Source: Palleronia marisminoris
Lineage (GTDB): Bacteria; Pseudomonadota; Alphaproteobacteria; Rhodobacterales; Rhodobacteraceae
Direction of reading: 5' to 3'
NCBI RefSeq assembly: GCF_900172315.1
Contig: NZ_FWFV01000002.1
Coordinates: forward strand, 124,001 to 188,000
DNA length: 64,000 nt
Shown in pieces: positions 1-8,391 of the stretch. Under the pieces are notes generated by a model. It did not search any database, was not told the origin of the DNA, and was given only the letters and a program-made list of their open reading frames with translations. Numbering within the stretch: position 1 is the stretch's first letter; each line of letters starts with the position of its first letter. The position numbers and the translations under genes were made by a program.

Positions 1-55
1 TTTCGAGGTGCGCGAAGGCTTCGAAAGCGTCGACCCGTCGACCTACCTGGACTGA
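1..55 (+). CDS. C-terminal fragment of a probable M23-family peptidase
   Basis: Only the last 17 codons and a TGA stop are in the window, read from base 2. The peptide starts FEVREG and ends VDPSTYLD. The pattern F/Y-E-V-R followed by a VDP..YL ending is typical of the C terminus of M23 (LytM/peptidoglycan endopeptidase) domains, where the preceding residues are LH. The rest of the gene lies upstream, so the assignment is an inference from a short tail. Confidence 0.45.
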   Translation, partial: FEVREGFESVDPSTYLD

Positions 56-89
56 TCGGCGGCTGGCGCGCCCGCCTCGATCGCGGGAA

Positions 90-118
90 GCGTTACAAAC
101 CCGTCACCCGACCTTCAT
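90..118 (+). promoter_or_regulatory. Candidate Pho box (PhoB operator)
   Basis: Three 7-base half-sites repeat at exact 11-base intervals, starting at 90 (GCGTTAC), 101 (CCGTCAC) and 112 (CCTTCAT). The PhoB half-site consensus is CTGTCAT with an 11-base period; the second and third copies match it at five or so positions, the first less well. The site lies 64-92 bases before the alkaline phosphatase start, where phosphate control would be expected. Not proven. Confidence 0.45.
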
Positions 119-181
119 GTAACCGTGTCCCGCGACACGTACCCCCGGCGTCGCAATATCCGCACCCAACGGGGGACACCC

Positions 182-1765
182 ATGAAATTCTCGCTTTCCG
201 TCACGATGGCCGTGCTGCTCGGCTCGACGGCCGCCTTCGCCCAGACCGCCGACCTGCCGCAGCAGGGCAACGAGTGGTTCACCTCCGCGCAAGAGACCTT
301 GCAGCAGCTTGTTGAGCGGCAGGAGAACACGAACCGCGCCCTCAACGTCATCCTGTTCGTCGCGGACGGCAACGGCGTCGGCACCAACTACGCCACCCGC
401 CTGTTCGAAGGTCAGCAGCAGGGCGGCCTGGGCGACGACCACAACCTGCCGCAGGACGAGTTCCCCTACTCGGCCCTCGTGAAGACCTATTCCGCGAACG
501 GTCAGACGCCTGACTCGGCCCCGACCGCGACGGCCATGAACTCGGGCATCAAGACCAAGAACGACCTGATCAACGTGACCGACAACGTCGCCGTCGGCGA
601 CTGTGCCGCGGGCCTCGAGAACGGCGTCCGCACCTTCGCCGAGATCGTGTCCGACATGGACAAGTCGGTCGGCGTCATCTCGACCGCCCGCATCACCCAT
701 GCGACCCCTGCCGCCGTCTATGCTCGCACCGCTGACCGAGACTTCGAGGACGACACGCTGATCCCCGAGGGCTGCGAGCAGGACGACATCGCCCTCCAGC
801 TCTACCAGCAGATGGAGAACGGCGTCATCGACCTCGCCATGGGTGGCGGCCGCCGTCACTTCATCACCACCGACACGACGGATGCCGAAGACAGCGCCGG
901 CGTGCGTGAAGACAGCCAGAACCTGGCCCAGATGGCGGTCGACAACCTCAGCGCCTCCTACGTCCAGACGCAGGAAGAGTTCGACGCCCTCGACCTGACG
1001 GCCGAAGGTCCGATCCTCGGCCTGTTCGAGCCGTCGCACATGCAGTACGAAGCCGACCGCTCGGGCGAGCCCTCGTTGGCTGAGATGACCACCGCCGCCA
1101 TCGAGAAGCTGAGCCAGAACGATAACGGCTACTACCTCGAAGTCGAGGCCGGCCGCGTCGATCACGCCAACCATGCCGGCAACGCCGCCCGCGTGCTGAC
1201 CGACGGCGTCGCCTTCGCCGAGGCCATCCGCGTCGCCGACGAGATGACCGATGACGCCGACACGCTCATCATCGTCACGTCGGACCACGAGCACGCCATC
1301 GCCTTCAACGGCTATTGCGGCCGCGGCTCGGACATCCTGGGCCTCTGCATGCAGGTCAACGGCGACGGCATCGAAGCGCTGGACGAGCCGAACATGGCCT
1401 CGGACGCGCTGCCCTACACCGTCATCGGCTACCTGAACGGCGCCGGTTCGGTCCTGGTCGAGCAGATCCCCGACGAAGCAGAGACCTCGGCTGCGACCGA
1501 CGTCGACACGGGCGAAGCCAGCCCCGAGGCAGGCGCCCCGATCTACTCGGGCGACCGTTCGGCCATCGCCGATGCCGACGTGACGGACATCGACTACCTC
1601 CAGCAGGCGCTGATCCCGATGTCTTCGGAAACCCACTCGGGCGAGGACGTGGCCGTCTACGCCAAGGGTCCGTGGGCGCACCTCTTCGACGGCACGATCG
1701 AGCAGAACGTGATCTTCCACGTGATGCACCACGCCGCCACCGCCGGCGAAGCGACGTCGAATTGA
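182..1765 (+). CDS. phoA: Alkaline phosphatase, secreted
   Basis: A 527-residue PhoA-superfamily alkaline phosphatase that hydrolyses phosphomonoesters in the periplasm or outside the cell. The start at 182 gives a clean signal peptide (hydrophobic core, cleavage near AAFA-Q, about residue 20); the upstream in-frame ATG at 125 would bury it. Metal-binding Asp is in ILFVADGNGVG (about residue 62), the nucleophile Ser in DSAPTATAMNSG (about 112), and further metal ligands in EAGRVDHANHAG and TSDHEHA. A candidate Pho box lies upstream and a hairpin terminator follows, so it looks like a single-gene phosphate-starvation unit. The insert around residues 430-460 is acidic and Ala/Glu-rich. Family call is secure; substrate range is not known. 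Confidence 0.93.
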   Translation: MKFSLSVTMAVLLGSTAAFAQTADLPQQGNEWFTSAQETLQQLVERQENTNRALNVILFVADGNGVGTNYATRLFEGQQQGGLGDDHNLPQDEFPYSALVKTYSANGQTPDSAPTATAMNSGIKTKNDLINVTDNVAVGDCAAGLENGVRTFAEIVSDMDKSVGVISTARITHATPAAVYARTADRDFEDDTLIPEGCEQDDIALQLYQQMENGVIDLAMGGGRRHFITTDTTDAEDSAGVREDSQNLAQMAVDNLSASYVQTQEEFDALDLTAEGPILGLFEPSHMQYEADRSGEPSLAEMTTAAIEKLSQNDNGYYLEVEAGRVDHANHAGNAARVLTDGVAFAEAIRVADEMTDDADTLIIVTSDHEHAIAFNGYCGRGSDILGLCMQVNGDGIEALDEPNMASDALPYTVIGYLNGAGSVLVEQIPDEAETSAATDVDTGEASPEAGAPIYSGDRSAIADADVTDIDYLQQALIPMSSETHSGEDVAVYAKGPWAHLFDGTIEQNVIFHVMHHAATAGEATSN

Positions 1766-1787
1766 TCGCGAATAATCGCGACAGATC

Positions 1788-1814
1788 GAAACGGGCCCTT
1801 CCGGGGCCCGTTTC
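1788..1814 (+). terminator. Rho-independent terminator after alkaline phosphatase
   Basis: Perfect 11-base inverted repeat (GAAACGGGCCC / GGGCCCGTTTC) with a 5-base loop TTCCG, 23 bases after the phosphatase stop codon. The 3' arm ends in TTTC followed by a T-containing stretch, giving a weak U-tract. Confidence 0.75.
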
Positions 1815-1857
1815 TCGTTCCATATCAAGAGATGCACCGATCGCAGAGGAGGGAAAG

Positions 1858-2283
1858 ATGCTCCACCGACGCCACATGCTCGCCCTGACGGGCGCCATCC
1901 TGATCGCGCCCGGCCTCGTCCATGCGCAGAAGGGCCCGATCAAAATCCGGGATCTCTACAACAAGGACGGGTCCATGTCCGACCTCGCCCTGTCCCTCGA
2001 AGGCGAGCGCGCCACGTTCGAGGGGTTCATGGCCCCGCCCCTGAAGGCCGACGCGCAGTTTTTCGTCCTGACGAAGCGCCCGATGGCCGTCTGCCCGTTC
2101 TGCGAGACCTCGGCCGAGTGGCCCGACGACATCCTTGCGATCTACACGAAGAGGACCGTCGACCGCATCCCGTTCAACGTGGGCATCGACACCCGCGGCG
2201 TACTGGAGATCGGCGAATACAAGGACCCCGACACCGGCTTCGTCTCGATGGTGCGGCTGACCGACGCGACCTATGGGCGGTGA
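1858..2283 (+). CDS. Secreted CPFC-motif protein of an ABC transporter operon
   Basis: A 141-residue exported protein. The start at 1858 follows a GGAGG-type ribosome site and opens a signal peptide cut near VHA-Q (about residue 23). The mature part has a beta-rich pattern with FEGFMAPP and a CxxC pair in MAVCPFCETSAEWPDD, then NVGIDTRGVLEIG. This resembles the DUF3299 type of small periplasmic proteins. The stop overlaps the start of the downstream ATPase gene, which is followed by a permease gene, so all three are probably one operon. Metal handling or lipoprotein export are both possible; I cannot assign the substrate. Confidence 0.7.
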   Translation: MLHRRHMLALTGAILIAPGLVHAQKGPIKIRDLYNKDGSMSDLALSLEGERATFEGFMAPPLKADAQFFVLTKRPMAVCPFCETSAEWPDDILAIYTKRTVDRIPFNVGIDTRGVLEIGEYKDPDTGFVSMVRLTDATYGR

Positions 2284-2956
2284 GGGTCTGCCCCTCGCCA
2301 TCGAGGATCTCGAAGTTCGCTCCACCGACGGACGCGTTCTCCTGTCGGTACCCCGGCTCGAGCTGCCCGCGGGTGGCACGTTGGGGATCCGCGGCCCGTC
2401 TGGCGCGGGAAAGTCGACGCTGCTCTTTGCACTTGCCGGGTTGCAGGACCGCATGACCGGCCGGATTCGATGGGGCGACACCGACCTGGGCGCGCTCCGT
2501 TCGGGCCCTCGGACTGCGTTCCGCGCGCTCCATGTCGGCATCGTCTTCCAGGACTTCCTGCTGTTCGAGGAACTCGGCCCTCTCGCCAACGCCTCCCTTG
2601 CCGCGATGTATCGCCCTCGCGCCGAGCGGCCCGGCATCCGCGACCGCGCCCGCCGCCTGTTGCGGCGCTTTGGCGTCGATGAGGATGGCCGAACCGTGCC
2701 CACCCTTTCGGGCGGCGAGCGCCAGCGCGTCGCCGTGGCCCGCGCCATGTCGGGCGATGCCGCAATCCTGCTGGCCGACGAGCCGACAGCCAATCTCGAC
2801 CGCGACACCGGGGAGCGGCTGCTCGCCGACCTTCTGGCCCGCGTGCGCGAGAACGGCACGACCTTAGTCGCCGTCAGCCATGACGACCGCCTTCTGGCGC
2901 GCATGGACCGGGTCGTGAAAATTGTGGACGGACAGATGGTGTCGGCGCATGCGTGA
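2273..2956 (+). CDS. ABC transporter ATP-binding protein, LolD/MacB type
   Basis: A 227-residue ATPase. Walker A GPSGAGKST is at residues 41-49, the signature LSGGERQRVAVARAM at about 145, Walker B ILLADEP just after, and the H-loop Ser-His near VAVSHDD. The sequence is closest in style to LolD/MacB/FtsE ATPases that pair with FtsX-like permeases. The start overlaps the preceding secreted-protein gene by 11 bases and the stop overlaps the permease start by 8 bases, which points to translational coupling of a three-gene operon. Confidence 0.9.
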   Translation: MGGEGLPLAIEDLEVRSTDGRVLLSVPRLELPAGGTLGIRGPSGAGKSTLLFALAGLQDRMTGRIRWGDTDLGALRSGPRTAFRALHVGIVFQDFLLFEELGPLANASLAAMYRPRAERPGIRDRARRLLRRFGVDEDGRTVPTLSGGERQRVAVARAMSGDAAILLADEPTANLDRDTGERLLADLLARVRENGTTLVAVSHDDRLLARMDRVVKIVDGQMVSAHA

Positions 2957-4262
2957 TCTCTGGGACGGCCTCTCGGTCGGCACGCAGGACATCCTGACCG
3001 CCATCGCCCTTGCCCTGCCGATCCTGATCGTGGGCTTCGTCATCCTGCGGGGCTTCGCGCCGTGGCCCCTGATCCGGGCACTGGCCGCACGGTTCCGCCT
3101 GCCCGTGGTGCTGTTCGTGCTGCTTGTGGCGGTTTCCGTCGGCACCGGCCTGGGCCTCGTCGCGCAGGAGCGAGCTCTGCGGCACGGCACCGCTCAGGCG
3201 GCCGACAAGTTCGACCTGGTGGTCGCAGCTCCGGGCTCCGAGATCACCATGCTGATGGCCGCGGTCTTCCTGCAGCCCTCGGACGTGCCGCTGGTCGACG
3301 GCCCCACCTTCGCCGAAGTCGCGAACGCCCGCGACGTGGACCTTGCCGCCCCGCTCGCCTTCGGGGACAGCGCCGACGGCGCGCCGGTGGTCGGCACCAT
3401 CGCCGACTTCGTGACCCACCTGACCGACGGCGGCATCGAAGGGCGCATGTGGCAGGAGACCAGCGAGGCCGTGGTCGGCGCCGCCTCGCCCTTCGCCATC
3501 GGCGACACGATCGTTCCTGCCCACGGGATCGGCGATGCGGTCGAGGAAGGAGCCCACGGCGACCTCAGCTACACTGTCATCGGCCGCATGGCCCCCACCG
3601 GCTCGCCTTGGGATCGCGCCGTGCTCGTCCCGGTCGAGGCGGTGTGGGAGGCGCACGGCCTCGCCCCCGGCCACGCGCCCGACAGCCCGACGCAGCTCGG
3701 CCCGCCTTTCGATCCCGACTACTTCCCCGGCACCCCGGCCATCGTGATCCGGGCCGAGAACCTCGCCGCGAACTACGGCCTGCGCGCGCAGTTCCAGGGC
3801 ACGGGCGAGACGATGGCCTTCTTTCCCGGCGCGGTGCTGTCGCAGCTCTACACGATCATGGGCGACGTGCGGCAGGCGATGTCGGTCCTGTCCATCGTCA
3901 GCCAGCTTCTGGTGGCGGCCTCTGTGCTGGTCGGGCTCTACCTGCTCGGCCGGCTGATCCGGCGGCAACTGGCGTTGCTGCGCGCGCTCGGGGCGCCGGC
4001 GCGCTTCGTCTTCGCGGTGGTCTGGGGGTTCGCCACCTCGATCCTCGTGACCGGCGCGATTCTGGGGATCGGGGTCGGCTACGGCGCGGCGGCGGTGCTG
4101 TCGCGGATCGTCAGCGAGCGGACGGACATCCTCGTCGAAGCCGGGATCGGCTGGACCGAGATCCACCTGGCGATCGGCTTCGCCTCGGCCGCCTCGATGG
4201 CCGCGCTGATCGGCGCATGGGGTGCGACACGCGTGGGGATCGTCGGCGCGCTGCGGGGGTAG
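2949..4262 (+). CDS. ABC transporter permease, FtsX-like
   Basis: A 437-residue inner-membrane permease. A transmembrane segment lies near residues 15-40 and another near 45-70, followed by a large periplasmic domain, then three C-terminal hydrophobic segments (about 310-430) with the FtsX/MacB-type motif SERTDIL. This is the MacB/LolC/ZrgC topology, used for extracting or moving substrates from the periplasmic side. The start at 2949 overlaps the ATPase stop; the next upstream ATG would lengthen the overlap. It probably works with the ATPase and the CPFC secreted protein. Substrate unknown. Confidence 0.85.
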   Translation: MRDLWDGLSVGTQDILTAIALALPILIVGFVILRGFAPWPLIRALAARFRLPVVLFVLLVAVSVGTGLGLVAQERALRHGTAQAADKFDLVVAAPGSEITMLMAAVFLQPSDVPLVDGPTFAEVANARDVDLAAPLAFGDSADGAPVVGTIADFVTHLTDGGIEGRMWQETSEAVVGAASPFAIGDTIVPAHGIGDAVEEGAHGDLSYTVIGRMAPTGSPWDRAVLVPVEAVWEAHGLAPGHAPDSPTQLGPPFDPDYFPGTPAIVIRAENLAANYGLRAQFQGTGETMAFFPGAVLSQLYTIMGDVRQAMSVLSIVSQLLVAASVLVGLYLLGRLIRRQLALLRALGAPARFVFAVVWGFATSILVTGAILGIGVGYGAAAVLSRIVSERTDILVEAGIGWTEIHLAIGFASAASMAALIGAWGATRVGIVGALRG

Positions 4263-4313
4263 TCAACCGCCGCGCCCCGCCCTAACCATGGCGCACACCA
4301 AGCGGAGGGGCAC

Positions 4314-4742
4314 ATGCCGACGATCTACCTTCTCAACGGGCCGAACCTGAACCTTCTGGGCAAGCGCCAGCCCGAGATCTACGGGTCCGAAACGCTCGAG
4401 GATGTCGAGCGCCTCTGCCGCGCCGCCCTCCCCGAGGGCTGGGACCTGCGCGCCCTCCAGTCCAACTGGGAGGGGCAGCTGATCGACTGGATCCACGAGG
4501 CCCGCGACCACGCCGCCGGCATCGTCATCAACCCCGGAGCGTTCACCCACACCTCCGTCGCGATCCTCGACGCGCTGAACGCCTACGAGGGGCCGGTGAT
4601 CGAGATCCACATCTCGAACGTCCACAAGCGGGAGTCGTTTCGGCACCACTCCTACGTGTCGTTGAGGGCGGATGGGGTGATCGCGGGGCTGGGTATTGAA
4701 GGGTACGTGGCCGGGGTGAGGCGGGTCTGCAGCACACGCTAG
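4314..4742 (+). CDS. aroQ: Type II 3-dehydroquinate dehydratase
   Basis: A 142-residue enzyme of the shikimate pathway, converting 3-dehydroquinate to 3-dehydroshikimate in the cytoplasm. Family motifs are [17 protein letters not shown] near the N terminus (active-site Tyr and Arg), [12 protein letters not shown] in the middle and [18 protein letters not shown] (catalytic His region). An AGCGGAGGGG ribosome site precedes the ATG. The C-terminal residues RRVCSTR look unlike the usual ending of the family, and the stop overlaps the stop of the converging abortive-infection-like gene by two bases of the codon; the end may have been reshaped by insertion of that gene. Confidence 0.95.
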   Translation: MPTIYLLNGPNLNLLGKRQPEIYGSETLEDVERLCRAALPEGWDLRALQSNWEGQLIDWIHEARDHAAGIVINPGAFTHTSVAILDALNAYEGPVIEIHISNVHKRESFRHHSYVSLRADGVIAGLGIEGYVAGVRRVCSTR

Positions 4743-5584
4743 TGCACCGCGATCTTTCGTCTATAACGACTTGATTCAATCAGAAACTCGCAGAACGCAA
4801 ATGTGAGACTGACCACAAGCTTCGCGTGATGAAGATTGGGGCTGTACTTGGCAGCGTGCCTGTCGCTCGCTTTGTTGGAAACTTCGTAGAAGCCTCCGAC
4901 GAGAGATGTGAGACCGCTGAGCAAAGGCTTAAGCACCGTGTCGGTTTGCTCCGACACCGCCAACCCTGCCGCGCTCGAATATTGCTTATATAGCTTTTTG
5001 ATATCTCCCTCACCTTCGCGGTACTCTTCGGATAGCTCATCCAAAGACAGCTTCAGGAAGGATTCAATCAGGGTATAGCAAATAGAAATAGCGCCCGCGT
5101 AGTCGGACTGGTCGATGCGCGAGTTCGCCTTGGATACATGTGCCCGCAAATTGTCGTTCCTGAGAAGGTAACCTGGCGGCGTCAGAATCCGCCCTTCTGT
5201 GGGAACAACTTCGAAGTAAACTGGGCCTTCCACGTACATGCCGTTGTGTATGAAGCCTTCCTGATAGTCTTTGCGCAGTTTAAAGCCGCTTGGCGCGAGC
5301 AGCCGGCTGAACTGGAAAGCATGATCCTCAATTTCTCTATCTGAATCTGCGCTCCAGTCAAATGCGGCCTCGATTATATTTTTAATCTTGGGAGTGGAAT
5401 TATAGTTCGCCAATCTTTCCCGCGCATACACATGTCGGGACGGGAAACCGTTCCCATACAAATCATCCGCGCCAAATCGGTTGAAAAAATCCACGAGCTG
5501 CGGACCCGACCTGTACGGCGACAGGCCGCTGTTCCCGGTGATATATCCCACAAGGAACTCTATCGCCTGCTCGGACAGGTTCAC
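4739..5584 (-). CDS. Abortive-infection (Abi_C-like) protein
   Basis: A 281-residue protein with a GTG start. The N terminus ([18 protein letters not shown], then YGNGFPSR) and the C terminus ([15 protein letters not shown], then a hydrophobic helix) match the layout of abortive infection family proteins with a C-terminal Abi_C domain (PF14355-type, HEPN-like helices with an R/N...H-type motif). Such proteins are linked to phage defence, often by RNA cleavage, but this is inferred. The GTG overlaps the thyX stop (GTGA) and the stop overlaps the aroQ stop. Base use is clearly AT-richer than neighbours: 26 of 60 bases are G/C in 5341-5400. This points to horizontal acquisition. Confidence 0.7.
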   Translation of the reverse strand: MNLSEQAIEFLVGYITGNSGLSPYRSGPQLVDFFNRFGADDLYGNGFPSRHVYARERLANYNSTPKIKNIIEAAFDWSADSDREIEDHAFQFSRLLAPSGFKLRKDYQEGFIHNGMYVEGPVYFEVVPTEGRILTPPGYLLRNDNLRAHVSKANSRIDQSDYAGAISICYTLIESFLKLSLDELSEEYREGEGDIKKLYKQYSSAAGLAVSEQTDTVLKPLLSGLTSLVGGFYEVSNKASDRHAAKYSPNLHHAKLVVSLTFAFCEFLIESSRYRRKIAVH

Positions 5585-6486
5585 CCGATCACCCCCATAG
5601 CCTCAGCCCACTCCCGCTTGCTCAACCCGCTGGTCTCCTGCGTGACCTCCTCGCCTGCCAGCATCCGGCGGACGACCTCCACCGCGCCGCGGGACAGGTG
5701 GGCGCCGCCCATGCGGTAGTCCTCGAAGGCGCCATAGGCCAAGGGGACCCAGTCGCGGACGATGGCGGCGATGGCGTCGGCATAGACGCGGATCTCGTAT
5801 TGGGCGTGGGGGTCGGCGCGCAGGCGGAGGAAGTGGAAGAGGTTGTGAAGGTCCGTCTTCCAGTACCACTGGGTATAGACGTTCGCCGGCAGGTTCATCC
5901 GGGCAAGCTCGCGCGCGAGGCCCTGCTGGCCGTCGGTGCGCAGCATGTCCTCGTAATGGTCGTAGGCGCGGTTGCTGTCCTCGCGCAGCATGTCGAGCAC
6001 GCGCTGCGCCTCTTCGCCCTCGAGCACCGTGCCCCGGCCCTGGTTGTTCTGCCTCGATTGCGCGGCAAGGTGCTCGGGCGCGGGAATGTAGAACTCGCGG
6101 TCCAGCACCGAGTAGCGGGCGGAATATTCGTTCACGTTGGCGGTGCGGTGCCGGATCCACTGGCGGGCGACGAAGACCGGCAGCTTCACATGCAGCTTGA
6201 TCTCGCACATCTCGAAGGGGGTCGAGTGCCAGTGTCGCATGAGGTAGCGGATCAGCCCCTCGTCATTGCTGACCGTCCTGGTGCCCCGCCCGTAGCTGAC
6301 GCGGGCGGCCTGCACGATGGCTGCGTCGTCGCCCATGTAGTCGATCGCCCGCACGATGCCGTGGTCCAGCACGGGCTTGGCCTCGTAGAGATGCGCCTCG
6401 ATGCCGGGGGCGGTGGCGCGGCGGGTGGGCGTGGTCTCGGCGCGCTGCGCGTCGATTTCGGCCTGCTGTTCGGGGGTGATGGGCAT
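5581..6486 (-). CDS. thyX: Flavin-dependent thymidylate synthase
   Basis: A 301-residue ThyX, which makes dTMP from dUMP using methylene-tetrahydrofolate and FAD/NADPH. The signature RHR-x7-S is seen as [11 protein letters not shown] at residues 112-122, followed by ARYS. An AGGAG ribosome site lies 6 bases before the ATG. The gene is longer than many ThyX proteins because of an N-terminal stretch rich in Ala/Glu, as common in Rhodobacterales. Its stop overlaps the start of the abortive-infection-like gene downstream, so that gene may be translated from thyX mRNA. Confidence 0.95.
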   Translation of the reverse strand: MPITPEQQAEIDAQRAETTPTRRATAPGIEAHLYEAKPVLDHGIVRAIDYMGDDAAIVQAARVSYGRGTRTVSNDEGLIRYLMRHWHSTPFEMCEIKLHVKLPVFVARQWIRHRTANVNEYSARYSVLDREFYIPAPEHLAAQSRQNNQGRGTVLEGEEAQRVLDMLREDSNRAYDHYEDMLRTDGQQGLARELARMNLPANVYTQWYWKTDLHNLFHFLRLRADPHAQYEIRVYADAIAAIVRDWVPLAYGAFEDYRMGGAHLSRGAVEVVRRMLAGEEVTQETSGLSKREWAEAMGVIG

Positions 6487-6564
6487 CGGGTTCTCCTACG
6501 GCGTGCGACTTTACGGACTTATGCCCGACGCTAGATGCAGCGGAAACCACGAAAGGGGGAGCCG

Positions 6565-6999
6565 ATGGGCATCGAATACCTGCACACGATGGTGCGCGCG
6601 AAGGACCTGGAGAAGACGATGGCTTTCTTCGAGATGCTGGGTCTGAAAGAGCGGCAGCGCAAGGAAAGCGAGGGCGGCCGCTTCACGCTGGTCTTCATGT
6701 GCCCGCCCGACCAGGACGACGGTCGCGCCGATGTCGAGATCACCTACAACTGGGACGGCGACGACAAGCTTCCCGACGACTCGCGTCACTTTGGCCATCT
6801 CGCTTACCGCGTGGACGACATCTACGACATGTGCGCCAAGCTTCGGGACGCGGGCGTGACGATCAACCGGCCCCCGCGCGACGGACATATGGCCTTCGTC
6901 CGCTCGCCCGACAATATCTCGATCGAGCTGCTGCAGCGGGGCGACGCGAAAGAGCCGCAGGAGCCTTGGGCCAGCATGGAGAACACCGGGCACTGGTAA
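6565..6999 (+). CDS. gloA: Lactoylglutathione lyase / VOC-family protein
   Basis: A 144-residue single-domain vicinal-oxygen-chelate protein. It begins EYLHTMVRAKDLEKTMAFFE, contains VEITYNWDGDD and FGHLAYRVDDIYDMC, and ends with RSPDNISIELLQ. The His, Glu, His and Glu positions expected for metal binding in glyoxalase I are all present (H in EYLHTM, E in DVEITYN, H in FGHLAY, E in SIELL), so conversion of methylglyoxal-glutathione hemithioacetal to lactoylglutathione is the likely activity. A GGGGGAG ribosome site sets the start at 6565 instead of 6535. Divergent from thyX. Confidence 0.85.
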   Translation: MGIEYLHTMVRAKDLEKTMAFFEMLGLKERQRKESEGGRFTLVFMCPPDQDDGRADVEITYNWDGDDKLPDDSRHFGHLAYRVDDIYDMCAKLRDAGVTINRPPRDGHMAFVRSPDNISIELLQRGDAKEPQEPWASMENTGHW

Positions 7000-7016
7000 G
7001 GACCCGCGTGCCGGAC

Positions 7017-7042
7017 GGCCCGCGCCAGGAAGAGCGCGGGCC
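7017..7042. terminator. Hairpin between converging genes
   Basis: Perfect 9-base inverted repeat GGCCCGCGC / GCGCGGGCC with an 8-base loop, placed between the stop codons of the VOC gene and the MarR gene. No clear T-tract on either strand, so it is a likely but imperfect shared terminator. Confidence 0.55.
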
Positions 7043-7048
7043 TGATCG

Positions 7049-7552
7049 TCAGTAGATGTAGCGGATCTGGTCGGACCAGTAGCGCTCGACGCGCTTCAGG
7101 GTGCCGTTGATCTGGGTGATCTGGTCGAAGCTGAGCACGTCCTTGCCCTGCAGGCCCTGCGCATGACGAGAGAACAGGCGCGCGACGATCTTGTGGACGT
7201 CGTGGCCCTTTGGGGTCAGGCTGACCCGCACGGCACGGCGGTCGATCTCGCAGCGCTTGTGGTGCATGTAGCCCATCTCGACCAGCTTCTTCAGGTTGTA
7301 GCTGACATTCGAACCCTGGTAGTAGCCGCGGGACTTGAGTTCGCCCGCCGTCACCTCGTTGTCGCCCACGTTGAACAGCAACAGGGCCTGGACCGGGTTG
7401 ATCTCGAGCACGCCGACGCGCTCGAACTCGTCCTTCAGGACGTCGAGCAGAAGCCGGTGCAGCCGCTCGACCAGCGACAGGCTGTCGAGATACTCCGCGG
7501 CGAACCCGCGGTCGGCCGCCGTGATGGTCAGTGTATCGTTATGAATGTTCAT
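7049..7552 (-). CDS. MarR-family winged-helix regulator
   Basis: A 167-residue DNA-binding regulator. The winged-helix core runs from about residue 55 to 135: EINPVQALLLFNVGDNEVTAG, then a recognition helix in GYYQGSNVSYNLKKLVEMGY and a wing at KRCEIDRRAVRVSLTPKG. This is the alphaproteobacterial LdtR-like branch of MarR proteins. The start at 7552 is preferred because GGAG lies 6 bases upstream; an in-frame ATG at 7585 has no such site. Target genes cannot be named from the sequence. Confidence 0.85.
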   Translation of the reverse strand: MNIHNDTLTITAADRGFAAEYLDSLSLVERLHRLLLDVLKDEFERVGVLEINPVQALLLFNVGDNEVTAGELKSRGYYQGSNVSYNLKKLVEMGYMHHKRCEIDRRAVRVSLTPKGHDVHKIVARLFSRHAQGLQGKDVLSFDQITQINGTLKRVERYWSDQIRYIY

Positions 7553-7609
7553 CGCATTCTCCGCCGTATCGATTGGATCGACCATGCGGCGGCAATGACT
7601 AACAATTCG

Positions 7610-7894
7610 TCAAATGATGTCACTTTTTGCCGATTCAGCACGTTCCTTGGTCACAGCGGCGATGTCGGTGACCAATCCCGCATAGACAGGCGGCGCCGGT
7701 TCCTGCCCGCTGATCCACCGATAGAGGTCCTGGTCGTTCTCGTTCAGGAACGCCTCGTAGGTCGCGACCTCTTCGGGAGACAGCGTCGCGAGGCGCGTCT
7801 CGGCCCAAGCCGAAAGGATCAGGTCCATTTCGCGCATGCCGCGCCGCATGGACCGCATCTTCAGGCGGCGCAGGGTGGTGTCGTCCACGCTCAT
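7610..7894 (-). CDS. sdhE: Succinate dehydrogenase assembly factor (FAD insertion)
   Basis: A 94-residue SdhE/Sdh5-family protein that promotes covalent flavin attachment to SdhA. The hallmark is the basic RxxRRGM motif, seen as MRSMRRGMREMDLIL near residues 13-27, followed by an acidic LSPEEVATYEAFLNENDQDLYRWISG pattern shared by the family. The ATG overlaps the stop of the upstream XRE regulator gene (ATGA), so the two are probably cotranslated. The longer in-frame extension upstream lies inside the regulator gene and is rejected. Confidence 0.92.
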   Translation of the reverse strand: MSVDDTTLRRLKMRSMRRGMREMDLILSAWAETRLATLSPEEVATYEAFLNENDQDLYRWISGQEPAPPVYAGLVTDIAAVTKERAESAKSDII

Positions 7895-8274
7895 GGCTTC
7901 AACGCCCGCAGACGCTTTTCCAGCCGACCGAGCTTCTCGGACGTGCGGACGAGCTCGCTTTGCAGTTGGCGCATCTCGGTCAGGATCTGCGTCACCTCGG
8001 CCGGCACCTCGTCCACGGGGGCGCTCAGCCCCTCGCCTTCGCCGGTCAGGAGCCACACCAGCGAGACGTTGAGCAGGCCCGAAATCATCTGAAGCCGGTT
8101 GGCGCGCGGCTCGGAGATGTCGTTTTCCCACGACTCTAGGGTCTGCAAGCGGACCCCGAGGCGGCGAGAGAATTCCTTCTGGGTCAGGCCGACAGCCTGA
8201 CGTGCATCGGCCAGCCGGTCGCCGAAGGTCGCTGTCTCGTCGGAGTACCAGTCGTGTTCGGTCGCGTCGCTCAT
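7891..8274 (-). CDS. XRE-family helix-turn-helix regulator
   Basis: A 127-residue protein. The helix-turn-helix domain spans about residues 15-75: FGDRLADARQAVGLTQKEF, then RLGVRLQTLESWEND and RMISGLLNVSLVWLLTGEG-type endings. The C-terminal 45 residues (TQILTEMRQLQSELVRTSE onward) look like a coiled coil, perhaps for dimerisation. The ribosome site AAGGGAG lies before the ATG at 8274. Overlaps sdhE by four bases. Divergent from the gene at 8392, which it may regulate; this is an inference from layout only. Confidence 0.85.
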   Translation of the reverse strand: MSDATEHDWYSDETATFGDRLADARQAVGLTQKEFSRRLGVRLQTLESWENDISEPRANRLQMISGLLNVSLVWLLTGEGEGLSAPVDEVPAEVTQILTEMRQLQSELVRTSEKLGRLEKRLRALKP

Positions 8275-8391
8275 ATCGCCGTCTCCCTTGTGCGGTGCCG
8301 AGGCCGATCTTAAGACGTCCGTGTCGGCGTGGCCACTGATCCCGACGCCGGCCTGCAGAAACGCGACATACTTCCCGGATCGAGAGGCTCC

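Noticed and set aside
104-1837. 577-codon open frame antisense to alkaline phosphatase
   Set aside because: Its translation is Val/Gly/Asp/Arg-rich with no family features, a by-product of GC-rich third positions in the real gene.
4739-5584. Toxin-antitoxin reading of the Abi-like gene
   Set aside because: There is no adjacent small antitoxin frame; both sides are occupied by aroQ and thyX.
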